Position numbers and translations under genes: made by a program
Source of the DNA: Actinophytocola sp049647105
Lineage (GTDB): Bacteria; Actinomycetota; Actinomycetes; Mycobacteriales; Pseudonocardiaceae
Assembly (NCBI RefSeq): GCF_049647105.1
Contig: NZ_JBARWZ010000261.1
Location: 1 to 64,000, forward strand
DNA length: 64,000 nucleotides
Direction: 5' to 3'
Shown here: positions 16,936 to 26,400 of the stretch, piece by piece
Layout of the letters: each line of letters begins with the position of its first letter
Numbering within the stretch: position 1 is the stretch's first letter
Notes under the pieces: model-generated
What the model saw: only the letters and a program-made list of their open reading frames with translations
What the model was told of the DNA's origin: nothing
Database searches by the model: none

Positions 16936-17520
16936 ATGCAACAAATGCTATCCACAATTGAACCACTAATCATTGAGCGAGTCATTGACTCGGACCTATG
17001 TCAGGAACTGCTTCACAGCTTCGCCGCTCAAGCCTCCGTTCCACGCAGCTATCAAGGCGTGATCGATCACGACGTCCGCAACTGCGATTACGTCAAGGTG
17101 CCAGAGCCCCTCGCGGAAACCGTAGATGCCAGCATAGTCGGACATATGGAGCGATATTACAATACCGCCACCCGTCCGATTCCTGGTCAACCGACGCTAA
17201 TCTACCGATATATGAAAGGGGTAGGCTTCGACGTCCATCATGACGAGGTGACCGACATCGAAGTCTGTCGGGCGCAACAAAGCGGACAACCAGTAATCGG
17301 TGGGAACGTTACTGCACTGCTGTTCCTTAACGACCCTGATAAATACGTGGGTGGCGAACTGTACTTCGAACACCCGGTAGAACTCGAAGTGCGCCCGCCG
17401 TCAGGAACGTTGGTCTCCTTCCCCGCGACCAGGGACTATCTCCACGGCGTTCGTCCGATTCGAGCCGGGGAGAGATATTCGCTGCTCGTGCGGTACACGG
17501 CTGATCTGCGCAGTCGCTGA
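16936..17520 (+). CDS. 2-oxoglutarate/Fe(II) dioxygenase, prolyl-4-hydroxylase-like
   Basis: 194 residues. The iron facial triad is readable: H101-x-D103 (FDVHHDE) and H170 (YLHGV), with R180 (AGERYSL) placed to bind the 2-oxoglutarate carboxylate. The segments YRYMKG, ALLFLND and GGELYFEHP match the P4H-like core. It would hydroxylate a small molecule or a peptide. It begins 15 bases after the CysRS gene and ends the operon at a hairpin. A tailoring role in the product of the operon is inference. Confidence 0.86.
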   Translation: MQQMLSTIEPLIIERVIDSDLCQELLHSFAAQASVPRSYQGVIDHDVRNCDYVKVPEPLAETVDASIVGHMERYYNTATRPIPGQPTLIYRYMKGVGFDVHHDEVTDIEVCRAQQSGQPVIGGNVTALLFLNDPDKYVGGELYFEHPVELEVRPPSGTLVSFPATRDYLHGVRPIRAGERYSLLVRYTADLRSR

Positions 17521-17535
17521 CCTGCCGCCCGTGCC

Positions 17536-17570
17536 GCCAAGGGCACGCGGCGACCGCGTCTGCCCTTGGC
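17536..17570 (+). terminator. Hairpin after the cysteine-ligase operon
   Basis: Perfect 10-base arms GCCAAGGGCA / TGCCCTTGGC (17536-17545 and 17561-17570) surround a 15-base loop, starting 16 bases past the oxygenase stop. No T-run. Probable terminator of the five-gene operon. Confidence 0.7.
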
Positions 17571-18018
17571 CGGCGAGCACGGGTCGCTCGTGAAGTTTCC
17601 AGGGCTCTTGTTCACGGCGGTGAGGCATGGGATGTTCGGATATTCCAGCGTAAGCGAGGTCGGACGTATTCCGGTGCACGGTGGGGTTCCGGTGCGTTCG
17701 GCGATTAGGAGAACAGTGATCAGCGAGCACGCCTCCCGTGTGCGAGCAGGCGCATGCGGATCGCGGATTGACAATCCTCGGCGACGGTGTTCCGGACTGC
17801 CCGTTCCCCATGCTCTCGGTCGATCTCCTCGCCCGAGAGTGCGCACCCGTACTCGAGCAGCGCCAACGCAAGGACCGCCATCTACCACGCCAAGTCGTTA
17901 CAACCTTCAGCCACGGCGACGCCCACAAGATCACCTTCGGCCTCAACGCCGACGGCACGTCCTGACAAGCCTCCTCGACCACGCTGAGCAGATAGTTGGT
18001 GACGGGCTGGTGTGGTCC
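17571..18018. other. Convergent intergenic region with possible gene debris
   Basis: Between the operon terminator and the stop of the zinc-ribbon gene there is no convincing gene. A plus-strand frame at 17738-17965 ends with a protein-like stretch (VTTFSHGDAHKITFGLN) but has no recognisable start or family; it may be debris from earlier insertions. Confidence 0.4.
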
Positions 18019-19545
18019 TCACGCCGGGCGGAAGTGGGAGGAGTCCGGGTTGACGCCGGCCAGCCATCGTTGCAGCGCCTGGCGTTCGTCGGGGCCGCGA
18101 TCCAGGTTGTTCCCCGTGACGTAGAGCGTGTGGACGTCCCCGCCCCGACTGTCGTCGTACCGGAGTTCACGAGCGGCGGCCATGACTCCGTAGCTGCGGA
18201 TGTCGACGCTGGACATCCGGCCGGCGCGACCGAAGGCCAGCGCGGGCTCGAGATCGGCGAAGAACACCCAGCACGGATTGATGCGGCCCCCGAGGTGGAC
18301 CGCGTAGCCATGGTCGATGCGGTGGCTTCGGAGGATCTTGCGGCTTGTCGGGTCCTTGACTCGGGCGACACGGCGTTCGGCGGAGCGTTCCAGGCTGGTC
18401 AGTCGTTCGTCGCGTGCAGGCAGTACCCCGGCGTCGACCAGGACCGCCCGAAGGTGCGCCACCGCTGTGGCGGGCGTCAGTTCGTCCAGTTGCGTGTGCG
18501 TCACAGGGCCGGAAGCGGCGGCGAAACCTGCGAGCATGTTCTGTGTGCGCCTGCGGGCGGTCCAGTTGAGCCCGGTCGCTGGGTCGGTGGCGGCCAGGGC
18601 CGCCGCGACCGGTTCGATGTCAGGGCGAACGGTGCCGTTGGGGCCGGTGAGGAGTCTGCGAATTTCTTCCGGCCAGGCGCAGGCAACACAGATTCCGAGG
18701 CGGTGCTGCGATCCCATGGCACCGCAACGGTCACAGGCGAGTCGGGTCGCGGTGTCGTGCTTGTGGCAGGTCTGGCACAGGCCACTGCTGCGCAGCGGCC
18801 GAACGCGGCGGCATCCCGCGCAGTTGCCTCGTGATCCGCATTCTTTGCACAGTGGCTTGCCGTCAGGGGCGCGGCGGTTGACCACGCGGCTGTGTCCGCA
18901 TGCCGAGCAGGGTTCTGCGCGCAGTTTGTCGGCGCAGTTCTTGCACGGCGGGGCCGCGGTGTCGGCCTGCAGGCACGGCTTGACGCGTCCGCACGATGAG
19001 CAGGTGGCGGTCGGCGGCTGGGAACAGTTCTTGCAGAGGACCATGTCGCCGTCGCGGCGGGCGGGGAGGGTGAGCCGGCCGCAGCCGCTGCATTTTTCGT
19101 GGAGCGATGGTTCGACTCGGGCGCACCTGCTGCACAGCGACTCGCCGCCGTCGGTGCGCCGGACCATGGTGGTGACCTGTGCGCAACGGGCGCAGGGCTT
19201 GGCGTGAACCTGCTTCCAGCAGCTCTTGCAGCAGCGCAGCCCGTCTCGGCCGTGGGAAAGGCGAACGACGCGGTCGCAGAACGGGCAGGGCGGGGCGACG
19301 ATGCCATCGACGCCGCGCGTGCGCAGTTCCGCGATGAGCGCGACGATGGTCGCCGAGCCCTGCGCTCCGGCGCCGGTGAGCAGGTCCGGCCGGTCGACCA
19401 GCCGATCGGCTACCTTGCTGCGGTTTCGTTGGTAGGGAACGACTTTGCGGATGAGCGCAGCAAGGTGGTCCTGGTCGGCGGTGGGGTCGATCCTGGCGAC
19501 GAGCGCGGCGATGACCTGCTCGGGGGCGGCTGTCGCGTGCGTCAT
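18019..19545 (-). CDS. Zinc-ribbon-array protein of a recombinase module
   Basis: 508 residues. An N-terminal helical part is followed (about residues 85-290) by eight or more CxxC pairs (CPFC, CKSC, CARC, CSRC, CSGCG, CSSCG, CSACG, CDRCG) forming tandem zinc ribbons, then a helical C-terminal half containing RKILRSHRIDHGYAVHLGG. In actinobacteria such proteins are encoded after a tyrosine recombinase and a small XRE protein and are often themselves annotated XerD-like. That trio is present here. I infer a DNA-binding accessory of transposition or integration. It overlaps the HTH gene by four bases. Confidence 0.7.
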   Translation of the reverse strand: MTHATAAPEQVIAALVARIDPTADQDHLAALIRKVVPYQRNRSKVADRLVDRPDLLTGAGAQGSATIVALIAELRTRGVDGIVAPPCPFCDRVVRLSHGRDGLRCCKSCWKQVHAKPCARCAQVTTMVRRTDGGESLCSRCARVEPSLHEKCSGCGRLTLPARRDGDMVLCKNCSQPPTATCSSCGRVKPCLQADTAAPPCKNCADKLRAEPCSACGHSRVVNRRAPDGKPLCKECGSRGNCAGCRRVRPLRSSGLCQTCHKHDTATRLACDRCGAMGSQHRLGICVACAWPEEIRRLLTGPNGTVRPDIEPVAAALAATDPATGLNWTARRRTQNMLAGFAAASGPVTHTQLDELTPATAVAHLRAVLVDAGVLPARDERLTSLERSAERRVARVKDPTSRKILRSHRIDHGYAVHLGGRINPCWVFFADLEPALAFGRAGRMSSVDIRSYGVMAAARELRYDDSRGGDVHTLYVTGNNLDRGPDERQALQRWLAGVNPDSSHFRPA

Positions 19546-19880
19546 GAATCGGTGACCCTCGCTCGTTTGGGCCGCAGACCTCCAAGGCCGCTGTTCGGCT
19601 CGGAGCCGGGGTCGGCGTTGCCTCCGACGGCTTTGGCGCGGCGTGTGGTGGCGGTTGGCACGATCAGTTCGTCCATCCGGCAGTCCAGGATGTCCATCAG
19701 CGCGACCAGAACCTTCAAGCTCAACCGTTCGGGCTTTTCGGTGACCAGCCGCCAGATCTGGGTCGGTGACAACGTGATGCCGCGTTCTGCCAGGTGCGGC
19801 CGGATGTCGGTGGTGTTGAACATGCCGCGGGCGGCCATGATCTCCCGCAGGTTCCAGGTGTAGTCGAGCTTGGCGGTCAC
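19542..19880 (-). CDS. Small XRE/Cro-CI helix-turn-helix protein of the recombinase module
   Basis: 112 residues. MAARGMFNTTDIRPHLAERGITLSPTQIWRLV and LSLKVLVALMDILDCRMDELI give a complete Cro/CI five-helix domain, with a basic disordered tail. It sits 12 bases after the recombinase gene and overlaps the zinc-ribbon gene, so all three form one operon. It probably controls or assists the recombinase. Confidence 0.78.
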   Translation of the reverse strand: MTAKLDYTWNLREIMAARGMFNTTDIRPHLAERGITLSPTQIWRLVTEKPERLSLKVLVALMDILDCRMDELIVPTATTRRAKAVGGNADPGSEPNSGLGGLRPKRARVTDS

Positions 19881-19892
19881 GCCGCTCCTCCT

Positions 19893-21006
19893 TCAGTCGG
19901 TGGTCAGGCCGCGGTCCAGATGCCGACGCAGCATCGTGTTCATGAAGTCCCCGGACACTCCGGTGTAGATCGCCGTCGTGCTGGCGAACCGGTGCCCAAC
20001 CTGTTCCTGGACGAACTTCGGGTCCGCCCCGTCCTCGATCAGATGCGTGACATGACTGTGCCGCAACGAATGCGGTACCAGATCCGAGTCCATCCCCAAC
20101 GCGTCGCGGTAGAGCGCGAAACGCTCTTCGATCTCGCGAGGTCGCAGCCGGCCGCCGCGCTCAGTCACCCACATCGCCGGATGATCCGGCAGTCCGAATC
20201 GCGGCCGGACGTGGGCCAGGTAGTCCTCGACGGCCTCCACGGCCCACGGCATGGTGGAGGCCACCATCCGCCGCTTCGGCGGCGATCCTCGGGATCGCTT
20301 GCCCCAGCGCACGTTGAGCATCCCGAACTTGCCCAGTTCCGGAGCCTTCGGATTGCGGTACCAGTCGACCCGTTCCAGCTTGCTGGCCTCGGTGACGCGC
20401 AGTCCCCCATCCATAAAGGACTTTCAGGACCGTGGCATCGCGGTACGCGGTCAGCGCACCCTTGCGGCCGAGCCGCACCGCCCTCTCGACCTGGTCGTCG
20501 GCGTAGTCGAACAACGCCTGGCATTCCTCGCGAGTCAATGGCCGGCGACCTGGCCCGCCCTCGTAGTCCACCAGGTGCGCGGCGGTGTTCCACTCGTGCA
20601 CGATCTGCACCGGATGCGTGCCGAATCGCGCTTCGCACTCGCGGGCCCAATCGTAGTGGGGCGAGGTGATGTAGTCGCAGAACATGCGGATCGCGCCCTG
20701 GTAGTTGCGCAGCGTCGACTCCGCCAGCGCCTGCTCCATCACCAGTTCCGCCGTCCACTCGTCCATGTGAACTGCGGTCCATTGCCACGGGTACTCGTTG
20801 GTGTACTTGACGAACCGGCGAACCACGCTCTGGCGGCTGTCGATCGTTTCCTGCCGCAGCTGTCGCCCGCCCCGTTGCTGCTTCTCCCAGCCGGCCAGCA
20901 TCGCGTTCAGCACCGCGTCCTCGGGGTGCAGCAGCAGAACGCCGCCAGCCAGCTCCGACCGCGCCGAGCCGGGCGGCGGCTCGCCCCGACTGTCCACAAT
21001 GCTCAC
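19893..21006 (-). pseudogene. Tyrosine recombinase split by a frameshift
   Basis: The N-terminal part (SAM-like core-binding domain: VVRRFVKYTNEYPWQW ... TLRNYQGAIRMFCDYI, then the start of the catalytic domain ATVLKVLYGWG) reads in one frame, and the rest (LRVTEASKLERVDW ... HSLRHSHVTHL ... VGHRFASTTAIYTGV) in another. The junction is a G-run (C5 at 20404-20408 on the plus strand): removing one base restores GWGLRVTEAS, the expected sequence around the first catalytic arginine. HxxR, the VGH histidine and the tyrosine are intact. So this is a recent frameshift, a sequencing error or programmed shifting. The start is near GTG 21006 or 20997. Confidence 0.8.
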
Positions 21007-21528
21007 CTTCCGTTCTCTGGAAGAATCTTGCATCAGATGGAAGGTCGAAAGCAAATCTGCAGGTGGGGACGTTGAGTCGGTGATGTAGTAGGTTGGCAGT
21101 GAAGTCCCAACGTCGCAGCTCGGGTACTGCGGATGGCTTTCGTTCGATGCAATTCCGCGTAGAGCGCGCGTAACAGACTGACGCGCAGACACCAGCTGAT
21201 GGGCAGACCTTCACGTTCCTGCCATCCGGCAGCCGAGCCGCCAGCGCAGGCAAGGACCAGTTGTATATCCGCAGCGCCCGTAGTCGACGATTCTGTCGCA
21301 ACAGCACAGTGCCTCCCCGAGGCGTCAGGGGAGGACACTTTGACCGTACACGAAACGAATCGGAGACGGGAGCGGCACGGCTCGTGGCCGCCACGGCGAG
21401 CCGTGAACGGAGGACTAGTTTAGGAACGCTGTTACGGGCATCGGCCCGCGATATGCCCGAGGCTATGAGGACTGCACCGCGGCGAGGCCGACCACGATGA
21501 GAACGTCCGTCGCGAGTAGCATTGTCCG
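21007..21528. other. Non-coding stretch between divergent recombinase module and nuclease gene
   Basis: No supported gene. One perfect 9-base inverted repeat CACGGCTCG / CGAGCCGTG (21376-21384 and 21397-21405) is present. Promoters for both flanking units, and perhaps a recombination site of the module, are expected here. Confidence 0.45.
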
Positions 21529-22887
21529 ATGCAGGCCCAGTTACCGGTGCATATCGGCCAACCGCGGAACTCTCTGCCGCCACGCTCGACCATCGACCCG
21601 TCGTCATCACTGACCAGTTACGAAGTGGAGTCGGCGGAAGCTGTCAGGCAGCCGTCGCTTCATGAGATCGACTGGACACAGTACGAGGTCGAGCCGCGGT
21701 GGTTGGAGTACGAGACGTCGGACTGTGTGGCCGCGCTGACACCCTGCTCCTCCCGTGGTGCGAGCGAACTCCAGCGCCTTATCGCGGGTTCGGCCGGACG
21801 AGGGGAAACCGTGCTGCTCGTCGATGTGATGGGAAACGTCGGCGAGATCAGGCGCAATGTGTTCGTGGACTACGACGCCTCGATCGACCTGCTGGACCAC
21901 GAGACCACCATCGCCGGCTACCGGTTGCCGCGGGGAGCCCGCCCGGTACTCGCTGACGGGTTGAACGCCGCAGAGCGGGATCTGGGGTTGCGGCTACTCA
22001 ACCGTCCACCCGACACGTGGTGGAAGCTGGAACGCCGAGGCGCCGGCAAGCACCTGGGTGGAAGAGGGTGGTACGTGACCGAGCCGGTAGGGGAGTTGCA
22101 TCCGATCCTGCACGACTCGTTGGGCGCCCCCGTCGTCGCAGTGTGGGTTTCCCCGGACGAACGTCAGCGCTGGTACATCGTGCCGGACGGCACCGACTGG
22201 GACACGGTGATCGACTGGCTGGTCCTCCACGCCGTCCCCGCCTACGTTCCCGATGCGCCTCGGCGTCACCGACTGACTTCCGCAGTCGACCCTGACCTGG
22301 AGACGACGGCCGAGACCGAAGCCCGCGTCGCACTCGCCGATCTGGGGATTCGGTACGCTCGGGATAAGGCACTGATGGAACAAAACCTGGCCAACGCCCA
22401 AGCCGTCGCGGATCCCATCCGGAACGGACTGCTGTTCGGCACCGGCCCGATTCTGGTCGACGCGGTCGCCGAAGCACTGTCCGCCGCAGGGTTCGCCGTT
22501 GACGACGTCGACGCCAAGCTGGGCGCCACCAAGTCGGCCGATCTTCTGGTGACCTTCGGTCCATATCTTCGCCTGGTCGAGGTGAAGTCCGAACGGGGCA
22601 ACGCCAAGGAAGCGCTAGTCGGCGACCTGCGGCGACACCTGGACACTTGGGGTGAACTCCAGCCCAACTTTCCAGTCGACGGTGGCACGCTGATCGTCAA
22701 CCATCAGCACAAACTGCCACCCGGCCAGCGGCCCCGCCAGATCTATGGGCGCCCGGAGTTCGTCAACACGCTCACAGTGCCGGTCGTCGGCACCCTCGAC
22801 CTGTTCGATTGGTGGAGGGCCAAAGACTGGGATGCCATCCGAACCGCGGTGCTAGGACCAGCCTTGACCGCCAACAACCAGCCCTAG
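21529..22887 (+). CDS. Unknown protein with C-terminal PD-(D/E)XK nuclease-like domain
   Basis: 452 residues. The N-terminal 300 residues match no family I know. From about residue 320, ADLLVTFGPYLRLVEVKSERGNA (D about 337, ExK at 351-353) has the D-(X)n-ExK core of restriction-endonuclease-fold proteins, followed by DLRRHLDTWGELQP. Trp/Tyr-rich strands and acidic surfaces suggest an intracellular enzyme. It stands alone between the recombinase module and the kinase-helicase operon, on the same strand as the latter. A defence or DNA-repair role is inferred from fold and location. The start is uncertain: ATG 21529 has no clear ribosome site. Confidence 0.6.
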   Translation: MQAQLPVHIGQPRNSLPPRSTIDPSSSLTSYEVESAEAVRQPSLHEIDWTQYEVEPRWLEYETSDCVAALTPCSSRGASELQRLIAGSAGRGETVLLVDVMGNVGEIRRNVFVDYDASIDLLDHETTIAGYRLPRGARPVLADGLNAAERDLGLRLLNRPPDTWWKLERRGAGKHLGGRGWYVTEPVGELHPILHDSLGAPVVAVWVSPDERQRWYIVPDGTDWDTVIDWLVLHAVPAYVPDAPRRHRLTSAVDPDLETTAETEARVALADLGIRYARDKALMEQNLANAQAVADPIRNGLLFGTGPILVDAVAEALSAAGFAVDDVDAKLGATKSADLLVTFGPYLRLVEVKSERGNAKEALVGDLRRHLDTWGELQPNFPVDGGTLIVNHQHKLPPGQRPRQIYGRPEFVNTLTVPVVGTLDLFDWWRAKDWDAIRTAVLGPALTANNQP

Positions 22888-23005
22888 ACAGAGCTTGCGA
22901 GAAACCCAGACGTGCGGCTACGGCGACGCCACTGCAACGCGGCACCGGCACTTTCCTGGGGACGTGGCCGGGCTTCCGGATCCTAGACAGCTCCGACAGC
23001 CGGGC

Positions 23006-23335
23006 TCACGACGCCAGAATCAAGGCGTCCTGGATGTCGGCGGGATTGTCACGGCACGCGGCGTGATAGGTGATCGCTCGTGTCGAGCGCAGTGAGCGGG
23101 TGTACGACGAGGACGTCGTGGTTGGGGTCGGCGACCATAAGAACGAGGTCGCGGGCGTGTATGCCGGCCCTGATGGCGCACGGTGGCTGGGAGGGCGCGG
23201 TAGGGGTTTGGGCCCATCGCGAACACGTCGGCGTCGTCGTGGTGAGCCACAATGGACCCGCTGATGAGCGCGACGTGCAGGTGAGCGCCCGCCGACCAGC
23301 CCAGTGTCTCGATCGTAGCCCAGTTGGACACCGCC
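23006..23335 (-). pseudogene. Decayed AbrB/MazE-like protein, paralog of the gene at 36897-37394
   Basis: Read in three frames on the minus strand: SNWATIETLGWSAGAHLHVA and SGSIVAHHDDADVFAMGP; then ARDLVLMVADPNHDVLVVHP; then ITYHAACRDN. Each matches the intact protein by tRNA-Leu (STIDTLGWAAGDCLNIA, SGSVVVHRDPTGAFTMG, ARDLVLVAADPNHDVLVVHP, ITSYHASL). Two frameshifts break it. It lies just before the kinase-helicase operon and opposite to it. It shows that an integrase-linked AbrB gene once stood here too. Confidence 0.75.
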
Positions 23336-23453
23336 TGATGGTGATGCTGGGCGGCCGGTCAGCCCTACGACATGCGTCCCTGAGTCGGCGCCGTGGTCGG
23401 GTATCCTGATCAGCTGCTCCGTACGAACCATATTGCGCCTAGAAGGGACGTGG

Positions 23454-26400
23454 ATGACGCGTCTGATCGCCAGCCGGTACGCCGAGATCGCGAACACCCG
23501 TCACGTCGGCGGTCAAGCGGAGGTCTTCCAGGCGGCCGACCTCCATCAGGGTGGCCGGCTCGTGGCTGTCAAGGTCGTGCCAGCTACGTCCGACGAGATC
23601 TACCGCATCTACTTCGAGCGGGAGACCGCAGCGCATCACAAGCTGGATCACCCGAACATCGTGTCGCTTCTGGACAGTGGGACCGACCACGACGCAGGCA
23701 TGTACTACGTCGTGCTCGACTGGGTCCCAATATCGCTCAAACTTTACCTGGCTACTGTCACCGAACCTCCGGGCTGGGACGATGTCGCCGAGGTAATCGC
23801 CCTGCCACTTGCATCGGCTCTGGCGCACTCCCATTCGATGGCAGTTCTCCACCGTGACATCAAGCCCGGCAATGTACTCTGGGACGGCGAGAAACCGCTG
23901 CTCGCCGACTTCGCTCTCAGCAAGATCAAGGATCAGCTCGCGGGTGCAACCGACGCGACAGTCGCAGGGATGACTAGCGCCCCTTGGGCGCCCCCGGACC
24001 TTGCGTCGCGCGGCTCGACCAGATTCGACGTCTACAGTCTGGCCGCGACGCTCCTTCAGTGCGTCACCGGCTGGGAGCTGCGGGATTACCCGGACATCGC
24101 ACGGGCGCTCGACGAGGCCGACGTCCCGCCTGCTGTCCTGTCGCTGCTGCGGCGGGCCCTTGACCCTGACCCGGCAAACCGGTCAGCGGACGGGCAGGTA
24201 TTCCATCTCGAGCTACAGGCTATTCAGGCGGCTCGCAGCAGCAACTGGCACAACGAGAAGGTTCTGTCGTTCGAGCTTTCCGGTTCGGCCCGCCGATCGC
24301 TGGAGGCGGCGGGCGATGGCCGCTCCGCCGAGGCAGTCATCGCGGCGCGGCTGGGCTCGGCAACCCATGTGCTGCCTCGCTTGAGGAGTACTGGTGGGGG
24401 TCGCGTGACGCTAACCGCCGAAGAATTCCGCCTCGTCGGTGACCAGATCGAACTGGTCCTCGTATTCAAGAACGGTAATCGATTGCATTGCAATCGGGCC
24501 GAGATCAAGGACTTCGAAGAGCTGGAGCGGTGGCGTCAGGACGAGGACACGGTCACGCTGGATGGGCGGGACTTCACTTGGTCGGCGCTGCGGCCGGCTA
24601 ACCCGCAGAGGTCCGCGGCGGCGGCCGTGGAGCTTCGCCTCCTGCTCGAGAAGGCGGTTCAGGACTCAGGCGATCGCTTCAGCGATCGCTTCAAGCAGGC
24701 GCGACTCGCCAACTGGTCACGGTTGATCGAGGCGAAGGAACTGCTGGAGAAACGGCTGGAGGAACCCGTCACCTACACTCGTGTCAGCCGCTCCGGTACC
24801 CAGTTCGCCCTGGAAACGGCAGTCCCGCTGACCGGCTCCTTCCTGGACCAACAGCGCATGGCCCGGCCGGCGGACGAGCCTACCAATCGTGGCGTCGCCG
24901 TGACGATCGTCGACGTCGACGCCACGGACGTGACGGTCCAGGCAACCGGGCCAGGAACCGACCTGCCCGACAGCGGAATGCTGGTCCGCGATCGCACCCC
25001 GTCACAGGCTGCGATCCGCCGCCAGAAGAGTGCGCTCGCTGCCCTCCGAGACGGCAGCGCAGCGCGGCCCCACCTCCGCGAGCTGGTGTTGGACCCGTCG
25101 GTGGCGCACCCGCCGGAACCCGTGGCGTTTCAGCCGCTGCGGCCGGATTTCGACGATGACAAAAAAGTGGCTGTATCGAAGGCGCTCGGGTCGCAAGACC
25201 TCTTCCTTGTCCAAGGCCCGCCCGGCACGGGAAAGACGTCGTTCATCTGCGAACTCGTCCACCAGTACCTCACCGCGCGCCCCGGCGACAAGGTGCTGCT
25301 CGTCAGCCAGATGCACGTCGCGATCGATAACGCCATCACCCGTCTGTACCGCTCCGGGGTGACATCAGTGGTGCGCCTGTCGAGCCGGGACGACAATGTC
25401 GACCCGGACGCCAGTCATCTCTTGTTGTCCAACAAACTGGCATCTTGGGCCGACGAGATCCGAGTCCGCGCCCGCACCGGCCTGGCAAGTTTGGCCGAAC
25501 GCGAGGGCGTACATATCGACCATCTCTCCCTGGCACTTCGCGCCGAGGAAGCCCTGGCGACCCTGCGGCAGAGGAACGAAACTGCCGAAATCCTTGGTCC
25601 GCTCGATGACAACGACCGTCTCGACAACGAGGACCTGCCCGAGGACCGCGCCGAACTGCTGGCTGATTATCTGCGGGCAGCCGACCGGGCCGACACCGCT
25701 GCGAATGGGGTGCGAGCCTCTGCGGAGGACCTTGAGGTCGCCGTGCCGGAGGACCTCGATGAAGGCGAATTGGAGCAGCTCGTGTCGAGCCTCCTGGAAG
25801 GGCACGGCGCCGGCATGCGGCTCCGTGAACTGGTCCGGACCCAGGGTGACTGGCTGGCCAGCCTGAACGATCCGCGGGCCGCCGAGCCTATGTTCTTGCC
25901 TACCCAAAGTGTGGTCGCCGGCACCTGCATGGGGTTCCTCGCCAATCCCCACATTCAGAACATGCAGTTCGATCTCTGCATTATCGATGAAGCGTCCCGC
26001 GCGACCGCCCCCGAGCTGTTGGTGCCGATGACCCGCGCCAAGCGGTGGGTGATGGTCGGCGACACTAAGCAACTGCCGCCGATGGTGGAGGAGGTCTTCG
26101 AGCATCGGGACCTCGTCGACAGCTTCGATCTCGACAAGATGTTCCTGACATCGTCACTATTTGGCATCCTGCTCGGGGAGGCACCCGAGCCATGCATGAC
26201 CAGCCTGGTCACTCAGCACCGCATGGCCGAACCAATCGGCGAGCTGATCTCGCACACCTTCTACGAGGGCACGCTTGTTCACGACCCCGTGCCGGTTTTC
26301 GATCCCAACACCGTCGATGACGGCGACCGCCTGGTGTGGTTCTCCACCAGTCGCCGCACCAATCGCCGCGAGAGCGCCCGACATCCAGGCAGCGCGAGCC

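Noticed and set aside
17738..17965. Plus-strand ORF in the convergent gap
   Set aside because: Only its end looks protein-like, with no ribosome site, no family and no coupling; kept as debris.
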